Shown: piece by piece, positions 1-7,823 of the stretch
Layout: each line of letters begins with the position of its first letter
Numbering within the stretch: position 1 is the stretch's first letter
Source: Cytophagales bacterium UBA2561
Lineage (GTDB): Bacteria; Bacteroidota; Bacteroidia; Cytophagales; Thermoflexibacteraceae
Length of the DNA: 64,000 bases
Assembly: GCA_002340355.1 (NCBI GenBank)
Contig: DDLX01000017.1
Location: forward strand, 62,001 to 126,000
Reading direction: 5' to 3'
Program-made: the position numbers and the translations under genes
Notes under the pieces: model-generated
Seen by the model: the letters and a program-made list of their open reading frames with translations, nothing else
Told to the model about the DNA's origin: nothing
The model's database searches: none

Positions 1-1
1 G

Positions 2-112
2 CTTTGCTTGTGGGATTACGAAAAACAGTTAAAAAAAGGAGATAATATTATTTTTGCAGCATTTGGTGGTGGATTTACATGGGGAGCAGCTTATTTTAAA
101 TGGGCTTACTAA
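2..112 (+). CDS. fabH: 3-oxoacyl-ACP synthase III (FabH), C-terminal fragment
   Basis: Only the last 36 codons are present; the gene begins upstream of the window. The reading frame starting at base 2 ends in the very conserved FabH tail, with a GDNIIFAAFGGGFTWGA stretch followed by a KWAY terminus, typical of Bacteroidota FabH. FabH condenses acetyl-CoA with malonyl-ACP to start fatty acid synthesis. The catalytic Cys, His and Asn lie outside the window. fabD lies far away at 33759, so this is not a compact fab cluster. Confidence 0.9.
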   Translation, partial: LCLWDYEKQLKKGDNIIFAAFGGGFTWGAAYFKWAY

Positions 113-127
113 GTAACTAAGATTTCA

Positions 128-164
128 TAAAATATTTAATTCTCTTGGAGAATTAAATATTTTA
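128..164. terminator. Bidirectional terminator between fabH and the nitroreductase
   Basis: A perfect 17-bp inverted repeat (128-144 with 148-164) has a 3-nt TTG loop. It sits 15 bp after the fabH stop and 22 bp before the convergent nitroreductase stop. A- and T-rich flanks on both sides suit termination in both directions. Confidence 0.85.
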
Positions 165-185
165 TCTAAAAAACCTTTTTTGAGA

Positions 186-818
186 TTAAATTATTTGAAA
201 TAAGTCTTCTTTTGATTTACGAACTTTAGTTTCATTTTGAGCTTTATCATCTTCAGAACGGTAGCCTACGGTCGCTACTACAGCTGATGAGTACCCTGTG
301 TCATTCAAACCTAAAATTTCATCATATTTTGCTGACTCAAAACCTTCCATTGGACACGTATCAATTTCTTTTACTGCACAGATATTTAGTAGATTACCTA
401 ATGCCAAATAAACTTGTTTGGAAGTCCAGATAAATTTTTGGTCGGCAGGCATAGGAGCTAATGTTTTTTTCATAAAATCACCATAACCTTCTAAATTTTG
501 GGGGTCAAGTCCTTGGATTTCTGCTTTTAGGTTTAGATAGGAATCAATATCTTCACCAGTAACATCCGTTCTCGCACAAAATACAAATACATGAGATGCA
601 TCTACAATTTGTGATTGTCCCCAAGAGGCTGGCTGGAGTTTTGCCCGAATTTCGGGATCGGTAATAACCAAAATTTTGTATAATTGTAAGCCGTAAGACG
701 ATGCCGAAAGCTGGATTGCTGTTAAGATTTCTTCTAAATCTATTTCTGAAATTTTTTTCGTAGCATCAAATTTTTTCGTGGCGTACCGCCAGTTTAATGC
801 CTCAATAAAACTTGCCAT
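186..818 (-). CDS. NAD(P)H-dependent nitroreductase family oxidoreductase
   Basis: This 210-residue protein matches the FMN-dependent NfsB/nitroreductase fold in size and motifs. The N-terminus has a W-R-Y-A-T-K-K-F-D segment (FMN phosphate contact region). A conserved P-M-E-G-F segment lies near residue 156 and a V-A-T-V-G-Y-R-S-E-D-D-K motif near the C-terminus, as in NfsB and dihydropteridine-reductase-like members. Such enzymes reduce quinones or nitro compounds with NAD(P)H in the cytoplasm; the true substrate cannot be read from sequence. It is monocistronic, convergent with fabH. A dyad at 860-880 lies just upstream and may bind a regulator. Confidence 0.85.
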   Translation of the reverse strand: MASFIEALNWRYATKKFDATKKISEIDLEEILTAIQLSASSYGLQLYKILVITDPEIRAKLQPASWGQSQIVDASHVFVFCARTDVTGEDIDSYLNLKAEIQGLDPQNLEGYGDFMKKTLAPMPADQKFIWTSKQVYLALGNLLNICAVKEIDTCPMEGFESAKYDEILGLNDTGYSSAVVATVGYRSEDDKAQNETKVRKSKEDLFQII

Positions 819-859
819 GTTTTGATATGATTTTTTGGAGTGAAACGAAAATCAACTTT

Positions 860-880
860 TAGAACAAAATATACGTTCTA
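860..880. promoter_or_regulatory. Inverted repeat upstream of the nitroreductase (candidate operator)
   Basis: TAGAAC and GTTCTA are separated by 9 nt, a perfect 6-bp dyad of 21 bp placed 42 bp upstream of the nitroreductase start. Genes of this family are often controlled by HxlR/MarR-type repressors that bind such dyads. No regulator gene lies adjacent, so the assignment is inference. Confidence 0.35.
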
Positions 881-1036
881 TATCCACTAACTGATTTAGA
901 TTTAATTTTGTTTCAAAATTGATGTAAAAAAAATAATTGTATCTACATTTATTTTACACCTAAATTCTTATCTCAAGAAAAAGATATTTTCTATTATATA
1001 ATTAGTTTTTGATACTTTATGAAAGATTCAGCTCCA

Positions 1037-1460
1037 TTATCTAAGCAAATTTTTGAAGAACTCTCGTATTTCTTTTAGTGAGTCTATGTAATGAGTGGAG
1101 ATAGCTGTTGCCCCTTGCTCATCGAGAGTTTGTTGGATTGAAATAGACGAGACTAAAAAATCTACTTCGTTCAAGATAAAAATAATGTTTTGAATACCAT
1201 ATTCAATATAAAATGGAATAATTTCGAAGTCATACCATATTTGAAACTCAGGAGACATGATAAGATGGAATTTTCGTGCATCAACCAGAAAATCAATAAG
1301 TCGGTATTGCTCAATATATTATACTAATTCTAAAAGATAAGTTTTAAAAGTTTCTTCCTGTAAATATTGTTTCTCTGCATTTTTCCAATGAATTTCTATA
1401 ATTCGAAGTTCTTCATTGTAAAAAAATACCCCAAAAAGGTTTTTCAATGATTTGTTGCAT
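1037..1460 (-). pseudogene. Broken STAS/SEC14-like protein, paralogue of 34938 and 36745
   Basis: Reading from an ATG at 1460 gives MQQIIEKPFWGIF, which enters a run of seven T (1420-1426, A on the plus strand). Removing one T restores the frame to YNEELRIIEIHW. That frame then meets an in-frame TAA at 1319-1321 and continues to a normal stop at 1037. The repaired product would be about 140 residues, against 136 and 138 for the two intact paralogues, and aligns along their whole length (E-x-x-W near residue 30, S-P-E-x-Q-x-W in the middle, F-F-x-N-L at the end). One frameshift plus one nonsense codon argue for real decay rather than a single sequencing error. It lies downstream of the rpsJ terminator. 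Confidence 0.8.
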
Positions 1461-1501
1461 TTCTTTATGGAGTAAGTGTTTTTGATTTCAGTAAGCAATT
1501 C

Positions 1502-1538
1502 AAAAATAAAAAAGGCTTCCTTTTCAGAAAGCCTTTTT
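1502..1538 (-). terminator. Rho-independent terminator of the str operon after rpsJ
   Basis: AAAAAGGCTT (1509-1518) pairs perfectly with AAGCCTTTTT (1529-1538). Read on the minus strand the hairpin is followed by a T-rich tail. It lies about 30 bp past the rpsJ stop. Confidence 0.85.
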
Positions 1539-1569
1539 GAAAAAATAGTATCAAGTATTGTGTTAAAAA

Positions 1570-1875
1570 TCACACTTTGATTTGTACATCTACTCCACTT
1601 GGTAGCTCTAATTTCATAAGTGCATCAATCGTTTTAGTACTTGTTGAATAGATATCTACTAATCGTTGGTAGGTACACAATTGAAACTGCTCACGAGATT
1701 CTTTGTTTACGTGTGGCGAACGAAGAACAGTAAACTTTTCTTTGTTCGTAGGCAATGGAATAGGACCGCTTACTACTGCACCTGTGGCTTTAACTGCCTT
1801 TACAATTTTCTCTGCCGATTTATCAATCAAGTTATGGTCGTAGGACTTGAGTTTGATTCTGATTTTCTGCGTCAT
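1570..1875 (-). CDS. rpsJ: 30S ribosomal protein S10
   Basis: The start is placed at the internal ATG that gives MTQKIRIKLKSYDH, the canonical S10 N-terminus. An upstream in-frame start would add eight residues with no counterpart in the family. The 101-residue product has the long loop with R-S-P-H-V-N-K-E-S-R-E-Q-F and the C-terminal L-P-S-G-V-D-V-Q-I segment. S10 is a 30S head protein and, as NusE, an antitermination factor. It is the last gene of rpsL-rpsG-fusA-rpsJ and is followed by a terminator rather than by rplC. Confidence 0.97.
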   Translation of the reverse strand: MTQKIRIKLKSYDHNLIDKSAEKIVKAVKATGAVVSGPIPLPTNKEKFTVLRSPHVNKESREQFQLCTYQRLVDIYSTSTKTIDALMKLELPSGVDVQIKV

Positions 1876-1910
1876 GCTATATTCAAAATTAAAAAGCACT
1901 AATCCGAAGA

Positions 1911-4046
1911 TTAGCCTTTGGTTTCTTCAATAATTTTATCGGCTAAATGAGATGGTACTTCTGCATAATGTGAGAAAGTCAAGGAAGCTGAAGCACGTCC
2001 CGAAGAAATGGTTCGTAAGTCAGTAACGTAACCAAACAATTGAGATAAAGGTACTTGCGCCTTAATTACTTGCGCCCCTGCTTTAGAGTCCATACCTTGC
2101 ATAATACCTCGTCTCTTGTTCATATCACCCGTAATTGGTCCTGTAAATTCGTCAGGAGTAACTACCTCTACATCCATGATTGGCTCAAGAATACGAGGAG
2201 TACATTTCTTACCTGCGGATTTAAAACCTAAACGAGCTGCCATTTCAAATGACAAAGAATCCGAATCCACATCATGGAAAGAACCATGATACAAACGAAT
2301 TTTCATTGAATCAACAGGGAAACCAGCCAAAACACCATTTGACATCGCTTGCTCAAATCCTTTCTGAATGGCAGGAATAAATTCTTTTGGAATAACACCA
2401 CCTACAATCTCATTCACAAACTGTAAACCTTGTTTTGCTTCTGCACCTTCTTCATGGTCATCTCGTGGAGACATTTCGAAGACAATATCCGCAAACTTAC
2501 CACGTCCACCAGACTGTTTCTTATAAACTTCTTTGTGTTCCGTAGCAGCTGTAAAGCTCTCTTTGTAAGCTACTTGAGGCGCACCTTGGCTTACTTCTAC
2601 CTTAAATTCACGGCGCAATCTGTCCATGATAATTTCAAGGTGTAATTCACCCATACCCCGCAAAATAGTTTGACCTGTTTCGTGGTTAGTTTCGACTCGT
2701 AAAGTGGGATCTTCTTCCACTAACTTCGAAATTGCCATCCCCAATTTATCAACATCTGCTTGTTTCTTTGGTTCAATGGCATACCCAATTACAGGGTCAG
2801 GGAAGTCCATTGATTCCAAGATAATAGGGTTATTGGCATCTGTTAGCGTATCCCCTGTTTTGATGTCTTTGAAACCAACACCTGCACAAATATCACCCGC
2901 TTCAACTGCATCAATAGCATTTTGTTTGTTGGAGTGCATTTGCATCAAACGAGAAATTCGCTCTTTTTTGCCCGTTCGCATATTATTCACGTAAGAACCC
3001 TTATCCAGTTTACCTGAATACACCCGCATAAAACACAATCGACCAACGAAGGGATCAGTTGCAATTTTAAAAGCTAAGGCAGAAAATGGGTCATTAACAT
3101 CCGATTTACGAACTTCGGCTTCCTCTGTATCAGGATTTGTTCCCTCAACAGGAGGCATATCTAAAGGAGAAGGCAAAAATGCAGTAACGGCATCTAACAA
3201 TGCTTGAACACCTTTGTTTTTGAAGGCAGAACCACACAAAACAGGTGACATATTCATTGAAATAACCGCTTCACGAATAGCAGCTTTCATTTCTTCTTCT
3301 GTAATTGAATCGGGATCTTCATCATATTTCATGAATAAATCCTCATCAACTAAAGCTACTTCTTCAATTAATCGACCTCGCCATTCTTCTACGTCATCTT
3401 CTAAGTCTTCAGGAATATCTACAACCTCGTAGGTCATTCCTCGGTCTTCTTCATTCCAGACAATCGCTTTACCTGTCACCAAATCTACAACACCCTTGAA
3501 GCCGTCTTCTGCTCCAATAGGTACTTGCAATGGCACAGGATTGGCTTTCAATTTATCTTTGATTTCATTGACTGCCTTGAAGAAGTCTGCCCCTGCTCTG
3601 TCCATTTTATTGACAAAACAAATTCGAGGGACATTATATTTATCGGCTTGTCGCCAAACTGTTTCAGATTGTGGTTCAACACCAGAAACCGCACAGAATA
3701 GTGCCACAGCACCATCCAACACACGTAATGAACGTTCTACCTCAACAGTAAAATCCACGTGTCCAGGGGTATCAATGATATTGATTTGGTAATCCTTGGT
3801 TTCATCTGTTGGTTTTCCTTGAACCGTAGGATATTTCCATGTGGTGGTAGTCGCTGCTGAAGTAATGGTAATACCTCGTTCTTGCTCCTGCTCCATCCAG
3901 TCCATTGTGGCAGCACCATCATGAACTTCACCAATTTTATGTGACAACCCAGTGTAATATAAAACACGTTCAGTAGTTGTCGTTTTACCCGCATCAATGT
4001 GTGCCATGATGCCGATATTGCGGAGGAAATTTAAATCTTTTGCCAC
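1911..4046 (-). CDS. fusA: Elongation factor G
   Basis: The 711-residue product begins MAKDLNFLRNIGIMAHIDAGKTT, giving a G1 P-loop at residues 15-23. D-T-P-G-H (G3) and N-K-M-D (G4) follow, so all GTPase boxes are visible. Domains II-V follow, with the C-terminal L-F-G-Y-V-T-D-L-R signature. EF-G drives translocation on the ribosome using GTP. Seven bases separate rpsG and fusA, and rpsJ follows 35 bp later, so the four genes are surely cotranscribed. Confidence 0.98.
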   Translation of the reverse strand: MAKDLNFLRNIGIMAHIDAGKTTTTERVLYYTGLSHKIGEVHDGAATMDWMEQEQERGITITSAATTTTWKYPTVQGKPTDETKDYQINIIDTPGHVDFTVEVERSLRVLDGAVALFCAVSGVEPQSETVWRQADKYNVPRICFVNKMDRAGADFFKAVNEIKDKLKANPVPLQVPIGAEDGFKGVVDLVTGKAIVWNEEDRGMTYEVVDIPEDLEDDVEEWRGRLIEEVALVDEDLFMKYDEDPDSITEEEMKAAIREAVISMNMSPVLCGSAFKNKGVQALLDAVTAFLPSPLDMPPVEGTNPDTEEAEVRKSDVNDPFSALAFKIATDPFVGRLCFMRVYSGKLDKGSYVNNMRTGKKERISRLMQMHSNKQNAIDAVEAGDICAGVGFKDIKTGDTLTDANNPIILESMDFPDPVIGYAIEPKKQADVDKLGMAISKLVEEDPTLRVETNHETGQTILRGMGELHLEIIMDRLRREFKVEVSQGAPQVAYKESFTAATEHKEVYKKQSGGRGKFADIVFEMSPRDDHEEGAEAKQGLQFVNEIVGGVIPKEFIPAIQKGFEQAMSNGVLAGFPVDSMKIRLYHGSFHDVDSDSLSFEMAARLGFKSAGKKCTPRILEPIMDVEVVTPDEFTGPITGDMNKRRGIMQGMDSKAGAQVIKAQVPLSQLFGYVTDLRTISSGRASASLTFSHYAEVPSHLADKIIEETKG

Positions 4047-4052
4047 TTTTAA

Positions 4053-4535
4053 TTAGAATCTAAAATGTGAAAATGCTCGGTTTGCATCCGCCATACGGTG
4101 CGTATCGTCTTTTTTCTTGACTGCTGCGCCTTCGTTACGGGCAGCTGCCATAATTTCACCAGCCAATCGCTCAACCATCGTTTTTTCGTTACGAAGTCGG
4201 GCATATTTAACCATCCATTTGATTCCCAAAGAAATTTTTCGGTCTGGACGTACCTCAGAGGGAACTTGGAAGGTTGCCCCTCCTACTCTTCGGCTTCGTA
4301 CTTCAACAGCGGGCATGATATTATTCAATGCTCGTTTCCAGACATCCAATCCACTGACAGGTTCCCCGTCTTTGCCTAGTCGCTCTTCGACTAATTCGCA
4401 AGCCTGATAAAAAATGTTATATGCCTTTTGCTTCTTGCCTTCTTTCATCAGGTTATTGACAAACCGAGTGACCAGTACATCTTTGTACTTAGGGTCTGGC
4501 AGAAGCTGGCGTTTCTTAGGTTTCGCTTTTCTCAT
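4053..4535 (-). CDS. rpsG: 30S ribosomal protein S7
   Basis: The start is chosen at MRKAKPKKRQ, the usual Bacteroidota S7 N-terminus; an ATG three codons upstream is possible but lacks family support. The product has 160 residues with E-V-R-S-R-R-V-G-G-A-T-F-Q-V-P and R-P-D-R-K-I-S, and ends in A-F-S-H-F-R-F. S7 organises the 16S 3' major domain at the mRNA exit/E site and in other bacteria autoregulates this operon. It lies between rpsL and fusA. Confidence 0.97.
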   Translation of the reverse strand: MRKAKPKKRQLLPDPKYKDVLVTRFVNNLMKEGKKQKAYNIFYQACELVEERLGKDGEPVSGLDVWKRALNNIMPAVEVRSRRVGGATFQVPSEVRPDRKISLGIKWMVKYARLRNEKTMVERLAGEIMAAARNEGAAVKKKDDTHRMADANRAFSHFRF

Positions 4536-4602
4536 TGTTGACAACTAATTAAAAGCCAGCATTTTGACTTTTTCTAATTCAAAAAAAATCGAAAATTAAG
4601 GA

Positions 4603-4986
4603 TTATGATTTCTTGTCTTTTGGACGTTTTGCACCGTATTTCGAACGTCGTTGTAACCGACCTTCTACACCTGCAGTATCTAACGCTCCTCGAACAATAT
4701 GATAACGGACACCGGGTAAATCCTTAACCCGACCTCCTCGAATTAATACAATTGAGTGTTCCTGTAAATTGTGTCCTTCACCAGGAATGTAGGCGTTTAC
4801 TTCCTTACCGTTCGTTAAACGCACCCGTGCCACCTTCCGCATCGCAGAATTAGGCTTTTTAGGAGTTGTGGTATAAACCCGTGTACAAACTCCTCTTCGT
4901 TGCGGACAAGAATCCAAAGCAGGTGACTTAGATTTTGAAGTGAGCTTCTTTCGTCCTTTCCGCACTAATTGTTGAATTGTAGGCAT
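4603..4986 (-). CDS. rpsL: 30S ribosomal protein S12
   Basis: The 127-residue product starts MPTIQQLVRKGRKK and contains T-T-T-P-K-K-P-N-S-A and G-G-R-V-K-D-L-P-G. Both lysines whose mutation gives streptomycin resistance in other bacteria (K42/K87 in E. coli numbering) are the wild-type residue. S12 lies at the decoding centre. It is the first gene of the str operon, with a good Bacteroidota promoter 41 bp upstream. Confidence 0.98.
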   Translation of the reverse strand: MPTIQQLVRKGRKKLTSKSKSPALDSCPQRRGVCTRVYTTTPKKPNSAMRKVARVRLTNGKEVNAYIPGEGHNLQEHSIVLIRGGRVKDLPGVRYHIVRGALDTAGVEGRLQRRSKYGAKRPKDKKS

Positions 4987-5026
4987 TTATCAAATACTTT
5001 TTTCGCACTTCACAATTTTAGAGGTG

Positions 5027-5057
5027 CAAAAGTAGTGATTTCTTTGGCGTTATCCAA
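5027..5057 (-). promoter_or_regulatory. Bacteroidota-type promoter of the str operon
   Basis: On the minus strand, TTGG (5054-5057) and TACTTTTG (5027-5034) are separated by 19 nt. This fits the -33 TTG / -7 TAnnTTTG consensus of the Bacteroidota primary sigma factor closely. Transcription would begin about 30 nt before the rpsL start. Confidence 0.75.
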
Positions 5058-5168
5058 TCTTTTGTAAATAATTTTTCGGAAACAATGGCTTATTGATTGT
5101 TAATCTATTGCTTTAAATAATCTCAATTAATATTTAATCAATCAAACTTATATAAACAAAAATTCCAA

Positions 5169-6581
5169 TCAGGGTAATTTCAGCTCTAGTAAAATTACAT
5201 TTTCGACATGAAATGTATGCGGAAACATATCCACAGGCTGAACTGCTTTGACCGTATATTTTTCGGCTAAAAGTCCAATATCACGAGCTTGCGTAGCAGG
5301 ATTGCAACTGATATAAACTATTTTTGGGGCTTCGGCTTCCAAAAGTTGGGTAACTACATCAGGATGCATTCCTGCTCTTGGCGGATCAGTAATCACAACA
5401 TCAGGTTTTCCATTTTCCAGCAGAAAATCTGCAGTTAAAATCTTCCGCATATCTCCCGCAAAAAAAGTCGTATTTTGAATTTGATTAAGCTCAGAATTTA
5501 CTTTGGCATCGGCAATTGCTTGCTCAACAGTCTCAATACCAACTACTTTACTAGCTTTCTTAGCCACAAAGTTAGCAATTGTTCCTGTTCCTGTATAAAG
5601 GTCATAAACAACTTCTGAACCTGTCAGATTAGCAAAATTTCGAGCGACCTTATAAAGCTCATATGCCTGTTTTGAATTAGTTTGATAAAACGATTTTGCT
5701 CCAATTCGAAATTTTAAGCCTTCCATTTCTTCAAAAATATACGGTATTCCTTGAAACGTATAAACTTCTAAATCGTAATAGGTTTCGTTTTTCTTGGGGT
5801 TAATAATGTATTGTAATGAAGTAATTTGAGGAAATTTTTGGTACAAATGATTTAAAATAGCTTCTAATTTTTTGGGTTGATTTTGAGCGACTTGAAGAAT
5901 GACCATAAGTTCATCTGTACTACTTGTTCGGATAATTAAATTTCGTAAAAAACCCGTATTTTCTTCAATATCATAAAAAGAATAGTTATGTTCTAAGGCG
6001 AAATCTCGTACTATTAGTCGAATTTGATTAGAAGGATCAGCTTGTAAATAACAGTGATCGATATTCAAAATTTTATCATAACGGCGTGGTATATGAAAAC
6101 CCAGCGCATTTCGAACCAAAATTTCCTCACCTGATGCAATTTCATCGTGTGTTATCCAACGTTTATTAGAGAATGTATAATCTAATTTATTTCGGTAATA
6201 TTCGGTCTCAGGAGCAGGTAAAATAGGATTCACTTTAGGAAAATCAACTTTTGCGATTCGTTCCAAATTATCAATAACCTGCTGATGTTTATAGGTTAAT
6301 TGTTGTTGATAATCTAAATTTTGCCATTTACACCCCCCACATGTTCCAAAATGTGAACAAAATGGTTCACGGCGTAAATCCGAATAATGGTGAAATTTAA
6401 TCGGTACAGCTTGAAGCATCTTTTTCTTTTTGCGCGTAATTCGCAAATCTACAATATCGCCTGTTACACATCCTTCTGTAAACACAACCTGACCTTCAGG
6501 AGTTTTCGCAATACTTTTTCCTTCAGCAGCAATACGTAAAATTTCTGCTTTTTCAAGAATTCGCTTTCTCTTTCGACCCAT
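5169..6581 (-). CDS. rlmD: 23S rRNA (uracil-C5)-methyltransferase, RlmD/RumA type
   Basis: The 470-residue protein has an N-terminal TRAM-like beta-barrel (residues about 1-60). A [4Fe-4S]-type Cys cluster follows at C75, C81 and C84, with a later Cys in the N-I-D-H-C segment. The SAM-binding motif is Y-D-L-Y-T-G-T-G-T-I, and a catalytic-site D-P-P-R-A-G is present. The methyl-transfer nucleophile lies in Y-I-S-C-N-P. Members methylate U1939 or U747 of 23S rRNA; which one cannot be decided here. It reads toward the str operon with no obvious terminator between, though rpsL has its own promoter. Confidence 0.92.
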   Translation of the reverse strand: MGRKRKRILEKAEILRIAAEGKSIAKTPEGQVVFTEGCVTGDIVDLRITRKKKKMLQAVPIKFHHYSDLRREPFCSHFGTCGGCKWQNLDYQQQLTYKHQQVIDNLERIAKVDFPKVNPILPAPETEYYRNKLDYTFSNKRWITHDEIASGEEILVRNALGFHIPRRYDKILNIDHCYLQADPSNQIRLIVRDFALEHNYSFYDIEENTGFLRNLIIRTSSTDELMVILQVAQNQPKKLEAILNHLYQKFPQITSLQYIINPKKNETYYDLEVYTFQGIPYIFEEMEGLKFRIGAKSFYQTNSKQAYELYKVARNFANLTGSEVVYDLYTGTGTIANFVAKKASKVVGIETVEQAIADAKVNSELNQIQNTTFFAGDMRKILTADFLLENGKPDVVITDPPRAGMHPDVVTQLLEAEAPKIVYISCNPATQARDIGLLAEKYTVKAVQPVDMFPHTFHVENVILLELKLP

Positions 6582-6650
6582 TCTAAAGTAATATCAAGTA
6601 TTTATAGTGAGTATTAGCAAATAATACGTGACTGAAAAAATCATTATTAG

Positions 6651-6824
6651 GAGGTTGTTTGAAATTTAATTAAAAAATGATTATCAAGTTTTGATTGATA
6701 CTTCCATAAGGTAAGATTTGTAAACCCTACCTTACGGAAATCGGCGATTTTGAGCGATGAGAGCTATTTCACTAGTTGAAGTTTATTTCCTCAGGATATT
6801 TTTCAAAAACTTTTAAACAACCTC
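6651..6824. mobile_element. MITE-like element or IS remnant, 174 bp
   Basis: The ends are perfect 10-bp terminal inverted repeats, GAGGTTGTTT at 6651-6660 and its complement at 6815-6824. Partial matching continues inward (GAAATTT against AAAAGTTT). The interior has no reading frame but contains nested palindromes (TAAGGTA with TACCTTA; AATCG with CGATT). Termini of the GAGGTTGTTTAAAA kind resemble the ends of Bacteroidota insertion sequences, so a non-autonomous derivative or solo remnant is likely. No target duplication is evident. Confidence 0.5.
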
Positions 6825-6888
6825 AAAAAAGTAAATCTAATTTCATAAAATGAAACTAAATAGGTTTCAAATTTATAACAAAGAAATA

Positions 6889-7755
6889 TTACTTTAGAAT
6901 AATTTCGGCTCGCTCAATAGCAGAAACTCCAAAAAAACCTAAAACATATTCTTTTGGGTCATCCAAGTTAACTATATTACCTCGTACTGGAATCGGTGGT
7001 GATGCAAATAATCCCCCTGATTCAAGGTTCTGATTAAATTTATTTAGGAAATTATAATGTTCCTCCGTAATCGAAAGCTGTTCAATCAAAACAGTGTCTC
7101 CCAATTCTACAAACTCACGCAAGATATCTACTTCAGGCACTTCTACACCCTCAAAAAATTGATCATCAGTAAATGTTAATTCATCATTGAAATATTCACC
7201 ATTAATATAATAATTCCAACGATAATAATTGTCCACCTCCTTAGGGTCAGTAAAATTAAATTTCACGGATAAATTACCCTCATCGTCCGAAGCAAAAGGC
7301 GTGTCTTCTTCTTCATAGTAAATTGAATCAATAGACGGCACGGTAACTAAAGTTTGATACGTTGATCCATACTTTTTACCATCAGGAAGTGTTATTTCTA
7401 ATTTGTAACTTCGCTCAATTTCACCTTGTTTTTCAATTAGATATAGCCCTGTTTCAACTTCTAGAAGTGTATCTTTTGTCCCTAAATCATTTTCAATAAC
7501 TACGATTGCACCTGTCACACGAGGTGTTTGTCCATCCTCAAAAAATGGTGAGGTAGTAGATAAAATTACTCGTTGTAAAGGTTGTCCATGAAAAACTGTT
7601 CCATCAACTACAAGACGAGTTTCACCACGAGGAACACTCAAATCTACAATGTCCTCACAAGCCGTAAATACCAATAAAAATAAGCCAAAAACAACTCCTT
7701 TTTGAGGGTATTTTTCGAGCTTAAAGTTTAGTATAAATTTAAGAAAAGTATTCAT
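6889..7755 (-). CDS. DUF4249 lipoprotein, partner of the adjacent TonB receptor
   Basis: The start is set at the ATG giving MNTFLKFILN; a TTG twelve codons upstream is less likely. The 288-residue protein has a hydrophobic segment ending in L-V-F-T-A-C, a lipobox with Cys at about residue 33. The mature N-terminus E-D-I-V-D-L and the following R-L-V-V-D-G-T-V are the DUF4249 pattern. In Bacteroidota this family is encoded next to TonB-dependent receptors, as here 68 bp downstream of one. A surface lipoprotein assisting ligand capture is the inferred role; the ligand is unknown. Confidence 0.8.
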   Translation of the reverse strand: MNTFLKFILNFKLEKYPQKGVVFGLFLLVFTACEDIVDLSVPRGETRLVVDGTVFHGQPLQRVILSTTSPFFEDGQTPRVTGAIVVIENDLGTKDTLLEVETGLYLIEKQGEIERSYKLEITLPDGKKYGSTYQTLVTVPSIDSIYYEEEDTPFASDDEGNLSVKFNFTDPKEVDNYYRWNYYINGEYFNDELTFTDDQFFEGVEVPEVDILREFVELGDTVLIEQLSITEEHYNFLNKFNQNLESGGLFASPPIPVRGNIVNLDDPKEYVLGFFGVSAIERAEIILK

Positions 7756-7823
7756 TTTTTCTATTTTTAGAAATCGATTTATTCTTCTCAAATTGAACCG
7801 ATTTTAAGATTAATATGATAATT

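Noticed and set aside
1319..1573. 84-codon minus-strand frame starting inside rpsJ
   Set aside because: Its first third is out of the family alignment; the homologous part belongs to the pseudogene starting at 1460 in another frame before the T7 slip.
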